Part shown: in pieces, positions 13,601 to 22,084 of the stretch
Numbering within the stretch: position 1 is the stretch's first letter
How the letters are laid out: each line of letters starts with the position of its first letter
Assembly: GCA_033296885.1 (NCBI GenBank)
Contig: MU863918.1
Coordinates: 62,001-126,000 of the forward strand
DNA: 64,000 nt
Source of the DNA: Triangularia verruculosa
Lineage: Eukaryota > Ascomycota > Sordariomycetes > Sordariales > Podosporaceae
Direction: 5' to 3'
Position numbers and translations under genes: made by a program
The notes under the pieces: generated by a model
The model's database searches: none
Told to the model about the DNA's origin: nothing
The model's input: only the letters and a program-made list of their open reading frames with translations

Positions 13601-14258
13601 CCAGGATGACGATGATAGTGACCTCCGCAACATCGAGGGTGTAGCCGGCCTTGAGGCATTCAAAGCCGAATCTGACCCGCCGCCTAATGAAGAGGATCGA
13701 CTGATGGAAGGACTCTTCGCAAGGTCGGGTGTTCATAGTGCCCTGGAGCACGATGAGATTATGAACGGCAAGAAGACGGTGAAGGCGGACAAGAAGATGC
13801 TGCAGCAGGAAGCCAACAGGATTGCGGCTCAAGCAGCTCTCAGTCTCCGACGTGCAGGTGAGCAGGCCCGTAATGTGCCGATCGGAACAGTGACCTGGAC
13901 AGGCGAGGTTGGAGAGGCAGGGCGTCCTACTCAATCGCGCAGGCGTGTTGCACCAGGCTCAGCTGTCATAAGAAGCGCCGGTGCGAGTAGCTCAATCCCA
14001 GGCACCCCAATCCCAGGCGCCCAGCCATCGCCAGACAGGACAGTCCGAGCAAAGGACTTCGAGAAGATGATCCCTGCTTTTATCAAACGTCATGGAGGCC
14101 AGGTTCCCTCCAAGTTGCTGGTTGATCACTTCAATCAGTATTGCACTGGGACGCGACAGGCAGACGAGTTCAAGTTCGCTTTGGGAAAGGTGGCTAAGAT
14201 GGAGAAGAAGGGGACAAGCATGCGTGCTACTTGGTCTTTGAAGCCCGAGTTTCAGTAA
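10698..14258 (+). CDS. rad26: Rad26/CSB-type SNF2 DNA-dependent ATPase (transcription-coupled repair)
   Basis: Single-exon gene of 1186 aa; the start is the first in-frame ATG, after a leader ending CGAA. Rad26/CSB binds RNA polymerase II stalled at lesions and promotes transcription-coupled nucleotide excision repair in the nucleus. The N-terminal third is charged with coiled-coil character and acidic stretches (about residues 40-320). The SNF2 core follows: Walker A GDEMGLGKT at about 424-432, Walker B DEGH at about 553, SGTPMQNNLTELWSLFDF after it, and the C-terminal helicase lobe ending in QARERAWRLGQKR (about 845-857). The PMRLGTLVSFRTQFEVPI region and the spacing of the two lobes match Rad26/CSB rather than Swi2 or Mot1. 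The last 70 residues resemble the C-terminal winged-helix region of CSB. Length is close to yeast Rad26 (about 1085 aa). The nearest downstream gene is 0.7 kb away on the same strand. Confidence 0.95.
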   Translation: MSPEAESSDAVGDASQPRPQSDNLDQSPADAPGSAVETTMENVAPSLDDEASAIAHLTENVRDQDDLERDITLQANAAIIEAEDARDTKRIEKAQVLKARLENQRKTQHAKLSSGHNSPANRLKIQKEITRLDSEIEICEQDIKDFEGRIQARHQEGTTNVQAKGAGLAGGRLPNETQREFLIRTGKITPFATFGGPRPDGVEGELADAIIEAEDEAVAEEIEEQSANGPRSHQNLRRPGFSEETDVSSIAESEFSLRPRKKRRMLQDVEGVSDDDFGPEEHGERDEEEESMEDDYDMTDTTPQKKRKRGKAAAAAVDGVGKDKVDLSNIDDGDEVVYQARLEDWVKRRSRARRARQLKLGQEVESERDGEKEWFKPSPDEPDHQFDNGMKLPGDIYPSLFDYQKTGVQWLAELYAQQVGGIVGDEMGLGKTVQLISFVAALHYSKMLNKPVIVVAPATVLRQWVNEFHRWWPPLRVSILHSSGSGMFNVRDEGKREDIEDTWDKKTPVKSSRAAKKIVDRVVKHGHVLVTTYAGLQTYGDVLIPVDWGYAVLDEGHKIRNPNTAITIYCKELRTPNRVILSGTPMQNNLTELWSLFDFIFPMRLGTLVSFRTQFEVPIKLGGYANATNLQIMTAQKCAETLKETISPYLLQRLKVDVAADLPKKSEQVLFCKLSKPQREAYELFLKSDEMASILDRSRQSLYGIDILRKICNHPDLLNPRLRNEPGYQWGSVEKSGKMAVVQSLLPMWKRLGHKTLLFSQGTQMLDIIEAFVRRLDGVRYIRMDGKTAIKQRQTFVDQFNNDPSLDVFLLTTKVGGLGVNLTGANRVIIFDPDWNPSTDVQARERAWRLGQKREVTIYRLMTAGTIEEKIYHRQIFKQFLSNKVLKDPKQQTNFNLNDLHDLFSLSSYEDGVTETSQLFKGSEAKNFMRSGPKELLIPGQERAVIHPPVREAASSTNVASSAVKTEPQDDDDSDLRNIEGVAGLEAFKAESDPPPNEEDRLMEGLFARSGVHSALEHDEIMNGKKTVKADKKMLQQEANRIAAQAALSLRRAGEQARNVPIGTVTWTGEVGEAGRPTQSRRRVAPGSAVIRSAGASSSIPGTPIPGAQPSPDRTVRAKDFEKMIPAFIKRHGGQVPSKLLVDHFNQYCTGTRQADEFKFALGKVAKMEKKGTSMRATWSLKPEFQ

Positions 14259-14983
14259 GTCTTGAGAAGAGGTAAGCGATGATTTTATGACAGACATGGT
14301 CAAAGAAGGTTCGTCGCAGGTTTAGGGGTAAAATACGTGGTTATGGATGGCATTGTCAATGGCGAAATTGGAGTTAAGCAGGCCGTTTCTATGTGCGTCA
14401 ACACAGGGCCTTTAGCGATACATGTGGATTTTATGATATATAAATGTAATACTACGGCTTCACCTGTTCTTGAAAGTGTGGACATGCTATGGTTCTCCCA
14501 TCAGGAACTTGGGAAATTTTGTGACTGGGGCTGCGATGCTATAAACGCTAGAAGGAGATACCGCGCGGTCGCCGGGGCTAAGGTGAGGGGATTGCTAATT
14601 GCTTACCAAATCATCCCAAGTCATCAATGCCATGCCTGTTCGGCAACAATGAACGAGCTTTTGAAGAATCGAGTCCGAAAGAGTGCGACATGATTTGACC
14701 TATTTCTAGCTCATAGATGCATGTTGGTTACTTCTCGAGCCCTCTTGAGTCATTCGTGCTGGATCCCTTGATGCACCACTCTGAATGAGACTGTTTCTTC
14801 AGCTGGGCCGCAGGATAAGCAAGGTGCTTTTCACAGCCTCGCTTCGAGAGCAAGCTCCATTTCCAGTTCAAACTCTGTAAGATATCTACTACTTATACCA
14901 GACCCTAAATTAACATATTGTCTAGATCGAACATCAATCACACCAGAACTCTCAGCGATCAGCCCCATCACAAGTCACTCAAC
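14259..14983. other. Intergenic spacer between rad26 and the HHE gene
   Basis: No gene. It holds the 3' end of rad26 and the promoter and leader of the next gene. A possible 49 nt intron in the 5' UTR runs 14877-14925 (GTAAGA donor, TTAAC branch-like site, CTAG acceptor), about 60 bases before the ATG at 14984. Confidence 0.5.
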
Positions 14984-15707
14984 ATGGCAGACACAGAGCA
15001 ATCAGGTACACCTGTAAACACAGATGAAGCCACCACCCACACGCCATCTCACCAGCCAACCACCTCCACCGGAAATGAAGAAACTTCCACTGCGTCTTCA
15101 TCACTACCACCCCTATCACCCACCGAGTTCAAGATTTACAACCGATTAGCCGAACAAATGCAGTATTTTGTGAGTTTTTTGCCCCCCCCAAGCCCCAGGC
15201 CATGAGATAGCCTCTCTTGACTCCCCCCCCCTATACCTCACCTACTTACACCACCATCACCCACCCCTCCAGCACAACCACTTCGTAGGAATGTGGACAA
15301 CCCTCTACACCGCCTGCGTCAACTCCCGGCGGCCCGCCAACATGTCCCTCAAGCAGTTCCTCGACGAGGGCCTCCGCCTCGTCCGCTACCTCGAATCCCA
15401 CCACACGATCGAGGAGACCCACCTGTACCCCATCCTGGCCAGGAAGATGCCCCAGTTCAGGGCTGGCAAGAGCAACAAGCTGCTGAGGCAGCACGAGCTG
15501 ATCCACGAGGGGATGGATCAACTGCAGGAGTACATCCTCAAGTGCAAGAGCCGCGAGGTGGACCTAGAGCTGTCGGTCTTGAAGGAGAAGATGGACACCT
15601 GGGGTGAGGTGCTCATGAAGCATCTGGATGATGAGGTGAAGGAGCTCGAGGCCGAGACGATGAGGAAGTACTGGACGCTCGACGAGATGAGGGCGATCCC
15701 GATCTGA
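14984..15707 (+). CDS. Hemerythrin-like HHE cation-binding domain protein
   Basis: Two exons, 14984-15169 and 15273-15707; the intron is 103 nt (GTGAGT donor, CTCCAG acceptor, phase 0), giving 206 aa. The first 50 residues are Ser/Thr/Pro-rich and probably disordered. The rest is an all-helical HHE/hemerythrin fold with the expected metal-ligand pattern: HNHF at the exon 2 start, then SHHTIEE.HLYP, then RQHELIHEGM, and a final KHLDDEV. Such domains bind a di-iron or similar metal centre through His and Glu residues. In fungi the family is linked to oxygen, NO or iron handling, but the function of this member is not established. No signal peptide or membrane segment is seen. The start is the only ATG in frame before the fold. 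Confidence 0.9.
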
Positions 15708-16262
15708 AAAGTTTGTTGGAAATCAAATCAGGAAAAATATCCCGGCAAGGTTACCAATCAAAAGATTAAAATATATATCCATCTTATTTTCATCTACCTA
15801 AACCCCCCCCTCAGATCAACTTCGTGCTCAAGCTATCAAGTCCGGGGGAAAAAGATGATTCATAAACAAATCAAAAATAAATAGAAAAAGTAAAGACCAA
15901 CCAAAATTGTACAAATCAGGTATCCAACCACCGCCCCCTCCCTTCCTTTCAACCAAACACAAATAATAAGTAACTCCCTTCTCGAAAGCACGGATCCTGC
16001 TTCTCGCCAACCAAAAGTACAGAATCTCGCGCCAGCACACACACACACGCACATACACATGTATCATCGTAAATAAAGTTTCCATCCAAACCAACCATCG
16101 TTTCCGTTTCCAATCCTTCTTCCAACTGACATTAGACATGTGGCTCCTTCCCCCTTTTAATCACACACATTCCAGAGGAACATTAAGGAGCGGTCACTTT
16201 TCCCTTCCGGCCGGCAAAGCATATCACAGTTCCTCGATGGCTTCATTATGAGCCCCCGGTGT
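15708..16262. other. Convergent 3' intergenic region
   Basis: A and T-rich stretch between the stops of the HHE gene and the PMP22-family gene. It has a short CA repeat near 16034-16052 and no gene; it probably carries both 3' UTRs. Confidence 0.6.
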
Positions 16263-17202
16263 TTAGTAAGGGGGGTTGTTGCCAAGAGGGGGGTAGTCCT
16301 CAGGACGGCCAAGGGTGGAGGGAGCACCGCTGGGCCCGGGGCCGCGGCCCTCACCAAAGTGCTTCTTGCGGAGGGCCGTGAGACGCTTCTTCTTGGTGAC
16401 GGTGTTGATGTAGGTGCCGATGATGAACGACACGAGGTTGAAGAAGGGCAGCCACGTGTGCTCGGGCAGGAACTTCTGCGCAAAGGCCAGGCAGAGGGGC
16501 GAGGTGACCCAGCTCACCTTCATGACCTTCCAGAAGCCGACCTTGACCGTGGCCTTTACTTGATGGAAGGTCTTGGCACCGGCGATCAGGGCCATGGCGA
16601 CTAGATAGACGGTGTTCTGGATGGGGGCAATCTGGAAACAGAGACCTGTGGTTAGCAAGAGGTCCCGCTCGAGATAGAGTAGTCGTGGAAAAACTTACAA
16701 TCAGATTGCTGACAAGAATCTGCAAGATCTTGGCGCGCAGGCTGGTACGGCCGCTGAAGGTCTTTTGCAGGAGCCAGATCAGAAAGTGGCCGAGAGGCGC
16801 GCTGACGAGAGCGCCGTAGGTAGCCATCTTGGGCACACGAGATGTGAAGTAATTGCCATGCTTGTTGCGATCCTTGGCCAACCACGAAGCGATCAGTTCT
16901 TGGGCGCCGGCGAGCGTACCGGCCGTCAGCATCTTGGTCCGCAGAGGGTTGGTCTCTAGTTGGCGGAGGTAGGCGGCCAAGTAACCCTTTGTCCCAGCAT
17001 TCTTCCTGCCGCCGGTGATGGCGGTACCGACGACGGCCGAGATGGGATGCTTTCCAGTGGTGCCGGGGAGGTCGCCATGAGCAGCCTCGGCGATGGCGGC
17101 AGCAGCGCTGCCCACGAAACCGACATCCTTCTTACTCACGTTCTTGGCGGCATTGGTGATGGTCTCCTGAACGGTGTCCCGCTCGATCTTAATCGACGAC
17201 AT
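16263..17202 (-). CDS. PMP22/Mpv17 (PXMP2/4) family membrane protein, possibly the Woronin sorting protein WSC
   Basis: Two exons, 17202-16699 and 16631-16263; the 67 nt intron (16632-16698) has donor GTAAGT, branch GCTAAC and acceptor TTCCAG, giving 290 aa. The first 75 residues are a polar, Ala/Gly-rich extension. Then comes the family's four-helix membrane core: TNPLRTKMLTAGTLAGAQELIASWL, a Gly/Pro-rich GALVSAPLGHFLIWLL segment, IAPIQNTVYLVAMALI, and W.PFFNLVSFIIGTYINT. A basic, Pro/Gly-rich tail follows. The family forms channels or assemblies in peroxisomal or mitochondrial inner membranes. In Pezizomycotina one member (WSC) drives Woronin body formation; the long N-terminal extension would fit, but paralogues exist and I cannot decide. 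A possible 5' UTR intron lies at 17373-17467. The ATG at 17202 is the first in frame. Confidence 0.88.
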
Positions 17203-18002
17203 GGCGGGCGCGGTCAAATCGGCATCTAGCTATATGTATAACTCGTCGGTCTGTTTTCGGCGGCGGCGCACAACTTGGTCGGCAGAGGTCTACCTTGTGC
17301 CCAGGTTAACGCTTTGTTTACAACAGTGGAGAGAACGGGGGCAACAGGGCGGGTCTCGAATCCCGATGACGCCTGCAAGTCAAACAGAATGGAGGCGCGT
17401 CGCAGAAGAAACCCAATTGGGGAGCGAATTGGCAGACGTTCTGGGGTAGACAAAAAGAACAACTCACCAGTGTGATGCAGGAAAGGTACGGTGAAGAGAA
17501 TCGAGAAGAGATGGCCGTCGTCGCGAAATCTCGGCTTGCGCAGCTCGGAAACGGGGAGGCTGGTTTTTTGGATCGATTGGGGCGCTGGGGAGAGCAGACG
17601 GCTTCTCCCCCCATCTTTGGCGTCGCGACAAGGGGCCGCCCTTCAAGATGGACGTGTGGGGACCTGAATGCAGGCCATAGGGGAGCCCTCTGATTGGCCG
17701 CTCTGTTCCTGACCCGAGGCTTTTGTTTTCCCCCACCGCTGCTGAGAGCGACAGCAAAGACAACACAAGCAGCACACGGCAACCTGTGACCCCTGCCGTC
17801 CAACCCGCCCATCTCCAGCTCTCAGCTCGTCTGGGCCACTCATCCAGACTAGAACCACCACGCCTCGACGCACAGGGTTTCGGGACGTCCAAAATGTCTG
17901 ATTGGTCGTGGCACGGGCCATCTGGGATCGCTACCCGATGTCGTCACGTCGTTCGACCGCATTTCCAGGTTGACAGAATGCCGTCAATGGGATGGACAGA
18001 AG
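17203..18002. other. Upstream region of the PMP22-family gene
   Basis: GC-rich, no convincing gene. Overlapping minus-strand frames at 17226-17921 are unspliced and lack a domain. On the minus strand a possible leader intron (donor GTGAGT, acceptor TTGCAG) runs from 17467 to 17373. Confidence 0.5.
17998..18002. repeat. Left copy of 5 bp flanking repeat AGAAG
   Basis: AGAAG lies directly against the left edge of the inverted-repeat element and is repeated against its right edge. It is a candidate target-site duplication. Confidence 0.6.
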
Positions 18003-18427
18003 CACCCTGGCAACAAAATAATACGAACTCACAAACCACCCCACCACCACTTCAGACATCACTCACACACTCAAATCATCACCAAATACACCCATTTTTA
18101 TTGCATTCTAATGCCCAGTCAATGCGCCTTCTAATTCTATACAGTCCTCAAGGATTTAAGGGATTTGGTCGACCCATTTGTTGATTCTTTTTTGGCTCAG
18201 TTTGGCCCAGCCCTCCTCCGCTAAGCCTTTAACCGTCTCGTCGTCCCAACAAATGGGTCGACCAAATCCCTTAAATCCTTGAAGAATGTATAGAATTAGA
18301 AGGCGCATTGACTGGGCATTAGAATGCAATAAAAATGGGTGTATTTGGTGATGATTTGAGTGTGTGAGTGATGTCTGAAGTGGTGGTGGGGTGGTTTGTG
18401 AGTTCGTATTATTTTGTTGCCAGGGTG
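18003..18427. mobile_element. Hairpin (foldback/MITE-like) element with 181 bp inverted arms
   Basis: Positions 18003-18183 and 18247-18427 are reverse complements over 181 bases with only two mismatches, around a 63 base loop (18184-18246). There are no indels, since paired positions always sum to 36430. The ends read CACCCTGGCAAC and its complement. AGAAG flanks both sides. Read on the minus strand, the loop and inner left arm encode a peptide with W..LSQ..IN.WVDQIP followed by a stop. This resembles the C-terminal tail of fungal Tc1/mariner-type transposases. The same frame continues past the stop for 20 codons, ending ALTGH and a second stop. I infer a non-autonomous element made from inverted copies of the 3' end of such a transposon. 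A Tc1/mariner insertion would normally duplicate TA, so a 5 bp duplication is odd. Confidence 0.88.
18157..18270 (-). pseudogene. Relic of transposase C-terminus inside the hairpin element
   Basis: The minus-strand frame runs from the inner right arm through the loop into the left arm. It reads WDDETVKGLAEEGWAKLSQ and continues to WVDQIP, then TAA. The spacing W..L.Q..I..W...IP recalls the end of Tc1/mariner DDE transposases (known family pattern; not searched here). The TAA falls where a CAA (Gln) codon would keep the frame open. Both arms carry this TAA. No catalytic DDE residues are present. Confidence 0.5.
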
Positions 18428-18432
18428 AGAAG
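18428..18432. repeat. Right copy of 5 bp flanking repeat AGAAG
   Basis: Matches 17998-18002 exactly and abuts the right arm of the hairpin element. Confidence 0.6.
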
Positions 18433-19368
18433 CTCGGTAGCTCCACCGAAAGCTCTTAGATCGTGATAGACGGACCCCGGTTTTTGAGCCGCATGCCATC
18501 CATGTCTTGGACCTCTAACCTTGCCTCCACCTCATCCACCTTCAGATCTCGTCTCCTGCGTCTAGGCATAACAGTAGTGGTGTTCTGGAAGGGTTGGTTC
18601 TTCGCGGTCTAGCGGAGCTACTGTGTCCTCTTGATCGTTGTCCATCGCTGGTGCGAGACATGACATGGATGGTCTCCCTCCGGCTCAGAGCACATCCTCA
18701 TCGACATGAAAGCCCGGTTTTGATGGGGATTTAATTGAGGCAGTCCCTTCGTATGTGAATTGGATTGCGGGTTTAACTCCACCGGCGTCCTCCCCAATGG
18801 ATCTGTCCTCCACCTCTTCTGCAGTAGCGTTGTCGATTACACCTACAGCCGGGCCCAGGATGGCGGATTGTGTCCGATCGTATGTGTACCTTGAGTTGGT
18901 GGCGACCCAGCCTTGCCTGATGCTGCACGAAATCGACGGGGACACAGGGTTTGTTGTAAGAGGCAAAGATAATGGTAGGAGTGCAATACCGATATGGACG
19001 GGCCAAGGAATATCTCATGTCTGATGGCAGCTTCCCAAGTGGTGGGAATGGGCGTTTGCCCAACTCCCCACCTTCCAATTTACTTTGGCCATGACGACCT
19101 ACGCAACTTTCAGAAGGAAGCCACGATGAATAGAACATGGAAAACTGAAATAGCTCGCTCCAGGTTCGTGTGCCTGCCAATTTGCGAGCAAACCCGCCGA
19201 CTGCTACTGGACGAGCAAGCACTGTTTTTTTCCCTTGAGAAAGAAAATAGCAACTGCCATCCTGACAGAATGCCATCTTTCTTTTGTATTCTATCGGCCT
19301 GAATTCGTCCACGATTCCTCCGTCACGAAAAGATAGCTGGGCCCCGTCCTGCTTCATTAGCCGACAAG
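18433..19368. other. Upstream region of the gene at 19369
   Basis: About 0.94 kb with no supportable gene. A minus-strand open frame covers 18773-19438, but it overlaps the start of the next gene and shows no domain. This stretch probably contains the promoter and leader of that gene. Confidence 0.5.
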
Positions 19369-20880
19369 ATGAGTGCGTCAACGCCATCAGGAACACCTCC
19401 AGGCTTCTCAGACACACCACAACAGCCGTCAAGTTCATCTCAAGAAGGAAAAGGGAAACACAGAGCTATGCCTCGCAATCTCGCCCTGTCAGGCTACAAT
19501 CCAAACGCCAATCCTGTGCGTCCCCACGACATGAGCGTTCCATTATCCAGCCTCACAGCCTACCAGCTCAGACCCCTTACTCGGTCTGTGCGAGCTTGGA
19601 GACCCAACTGCCACCACTCTATCATGTCCACACTGTATCAGGTTCACGAACATTTCAAATGTGATAGCTGCAAGAGATCCCATCCCTTTGGGTGGGTATA
19701 TCGCTGTGTTGTGGATCGAGAACCTCTGATTATCGGCGTGAAAGAAATGGGTTATCAAGTATGTATGCTCTTCCTCCCTGGTCATCACAAAGCTTTATGC
19801 TAACAAGAAAGAAGATTGCCTTTGATCGACTAGGACAGGACTTTTCTGAGCAGATGTCACTGGGCAAGCACGGTCAAGAAGCGCGGAGCGAGAAGTATAG
19901 CTTCCTGGACGAAATTTCACATGAACAGCTTTGTAGCTACACTCCAGCCGAGCTCAAAGAAGTTCTCAAGCAGCGTGATGACGTCCAAAATATTATCGCT
20001 GATGAGCGAGTTCGGCCGCAGGACTTCAACAATCAATATGGATACAAGTACCCGGATGATGACTGTCCCTGGATGCCTGACCCCAAGTATGAGTGTCAGC
20101 ACAAAATCTGTCACAGGTGCCATCCCATCGGCAGACAAAAGTCTTGGGTCAGCCTTGACGGAGTGTTGAATGGCGATATACCTCCAACTGTAGCCACCGG
20201 GTATTCATTCAGCCAAGTTCGAGTCAGACCATGCGTCGACGCAGAAACCATGAAGAACTTGGGGTGTCGGCCTGTTCCACTGGTAGGATACTCTGTTTCC
20301 CCCCCCTTTATTGTTATTTCGCTGACATATCTCATGGATTCAGCCTCGTGGCCACAAAGCCAGAGCCCCCGTCGCATCTCCTTCAGTCTCACCCGCCGAC
20401 ATCATTGACGAGCATCTCGCCACAAGTTCAACGGACATGGTTTACGATGAAGATACGGGAGAGCCTATAGCCAGCATTTCAACCTTTCGGGCTCCAGTAT
20501 CGGTCTCGCCACCAACAGCAGTTGAGCCCGTCGTTTACGTTGATGTCAATGGTCTCTGGACTCGTATTTTGGACGCAAATAACACCCCTTCCGTCACTGA
20601 TGATACTGAGTCTGTAGACGACGACTCGTTCTCGTTTGAACATGCCGAGCACAATGAGACATCCGATGGAGAAGCCGGGACACAATCTTCCTTTGGCGCT
20701 GAGCCTTTGGAGGTTATCCAGGGCGTGGCCCTCACCGAGGAGGCTGTTGAATCTGGGACCGCAGACATAGTTGTCACAACGACAACCGGCGGTGATTCCC
20801 GGCCTTTGGGTTCCACGACACCCTTCATCAGACCACCGCCAGGTTTGGGCTCTGGCCTAGAAGAGTCGATAGAGTCCTAG
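19369..20880 (+). CDS. Conserved-looking fungal protein with two Cys clusters, function unknown
   Basis: Three exons: 19369-19758, 19815-20282 and 20344-20880 (about 464 aa). Intron 1 is 19759-19814 (GTATGT donor, GCTAAC branch; the acceptor could instead end at 19811). Intron 2 is 20283-20343 (GTAGGA donor, TTCAG acceptor). Both are phase 0. Residues 1-60 are Ser/Pro/Thr-rich. Around residues 95-113 is a C-x2-C then HPFGWVYRC motif. Exon 2 has a helical, charged part (YTPAELKEVLKQRDDV) and then a second cluster, C-x4-C-x2-C-HP, followed by WVSLDGVLN. The spacing suggests a zinc-binding fold. From general memory, uncharacterised Pezizomycotina proteins share this layout, but I cannot confirm it. 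Exon 3 is acidic and Ser/Thr-rich, ending in a Pro-rich tail. No membrane segment or signal peptide is seen. Confidence 0.8.
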
Positions 20881-22084
20881 TCAGCGGGAGATTCCCAAAC
20901 TTGAGATCTCGGTGCTTTAAGGGCAGCTTTGGTAGAAGGAGCAGGGGACTTAAGAGTGCGGACTAGCTTCGTTATATCTCCAGTTGCTGCGCCATTCCTT
21001 TCGCCTTGCTGTTTATTCACTTCTGCTTTTCTGTTGGCTTATAGGTGGCAAGGATCGTTGAATGTATGGGAGATACCCCTTGTCTAGCAGCGGCATTTTT
21101 TCCGCGCTTTGGGTGGCTTTTTGCTCGGATTGAGGAGCGTCAAAAATCTGGTTTATTATGCCAGATAGCGTGCAGCGGTTAGCTGAAGGGAAGTTTTGAT
21201 GGACGCGTAGCATAGAATAATGTATTATCACCACATAAAAGTGGCATTTCAGAAGCTTTGTCGCAACTGTTCCATGTATGTTGTTTTGATATCCTGATCC
21301 TGTTGGCCAAGGGAGTTTCAATGTACAGTGAATCGTCACAGGAAGCTACCTATATTTCGAAGCTACGATGCAGACGTCTCCAGACGTCTCGGGCAGATAC
21401 AGAGCAGTTCCTTGAACTATAGCCGGAGACTTGAATCACATGTTTCCATTTCGAGACGCTGAGGAAGTAGATAACTAAATGGTTGTCATCCAGGTCGTGG
21501 AAAAAGAAGGGACAGTGTTAATCAGCAGGCCAGCCACCTTGAAATAGAGCCGAAAGGCATCTTGGTAGGTTGTCCTCAGTTGCAACTATATCCGACGCTC
21601 TATCTCTCTATAACATAGAGACATATGGTCATTCCCCATAGCCCATCGACCATATCCATGTTGGTCTTCTATGCCACCTTTGCGCCGAGAGTCGGCTATC
21701 TGGAAATGAAAACTGATCGACTTCAGTTCATGTGGCCCTATACTATGCCACTACAACTCCAAAATGCCACCATGCCCCACGTAGTAACCAGTGACTGGAG
21801 TGGTACACGTAGAAAAGATTTATATCTTTTCAGTCCAATCGAGCATTGAACTCGGGACTGGCTGGAAAGTGCTCGTATAAACACTCAATCCAGCTCGGGT
21901 GATCGCAGAGGCCCCAAAACTGACGATGAATATTTGGAGCTATGGCCCGCAGCTCCTCTGAAATGCTGAATTGGTGGGGTGCTTTGCGTTCGCAATCACG
22001 GCACGGAGCTTGCTCGAGCTCAGCAATTGGGGTAGAGCCCTTATCGTTCATGACGATTCAAGTCGTCGTAGCCACTTCAACATC
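20881..22084. other. Convergent intergenic region
   Basis: Lies between the 3' ends of the Cys-cluster gene and snf8. No supportable gene. An exact tandem copy of a 10-mer, CAGACGTCTC twice, sits at 21371-21390; each copy contains the palindrome AGACGTCT. Confidence 0.55.
21371..21390. repeat. Tandem duplicated palindromic 10-mer
   Basis: Two exact head-to-tail copies of CAGACGTCTC with the self-complementary core AGACGTCT. It could be a binding site for a dimeric regulator, but its position between two 3' ends makes chance or slippage as likely. Confidence 0.7.
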
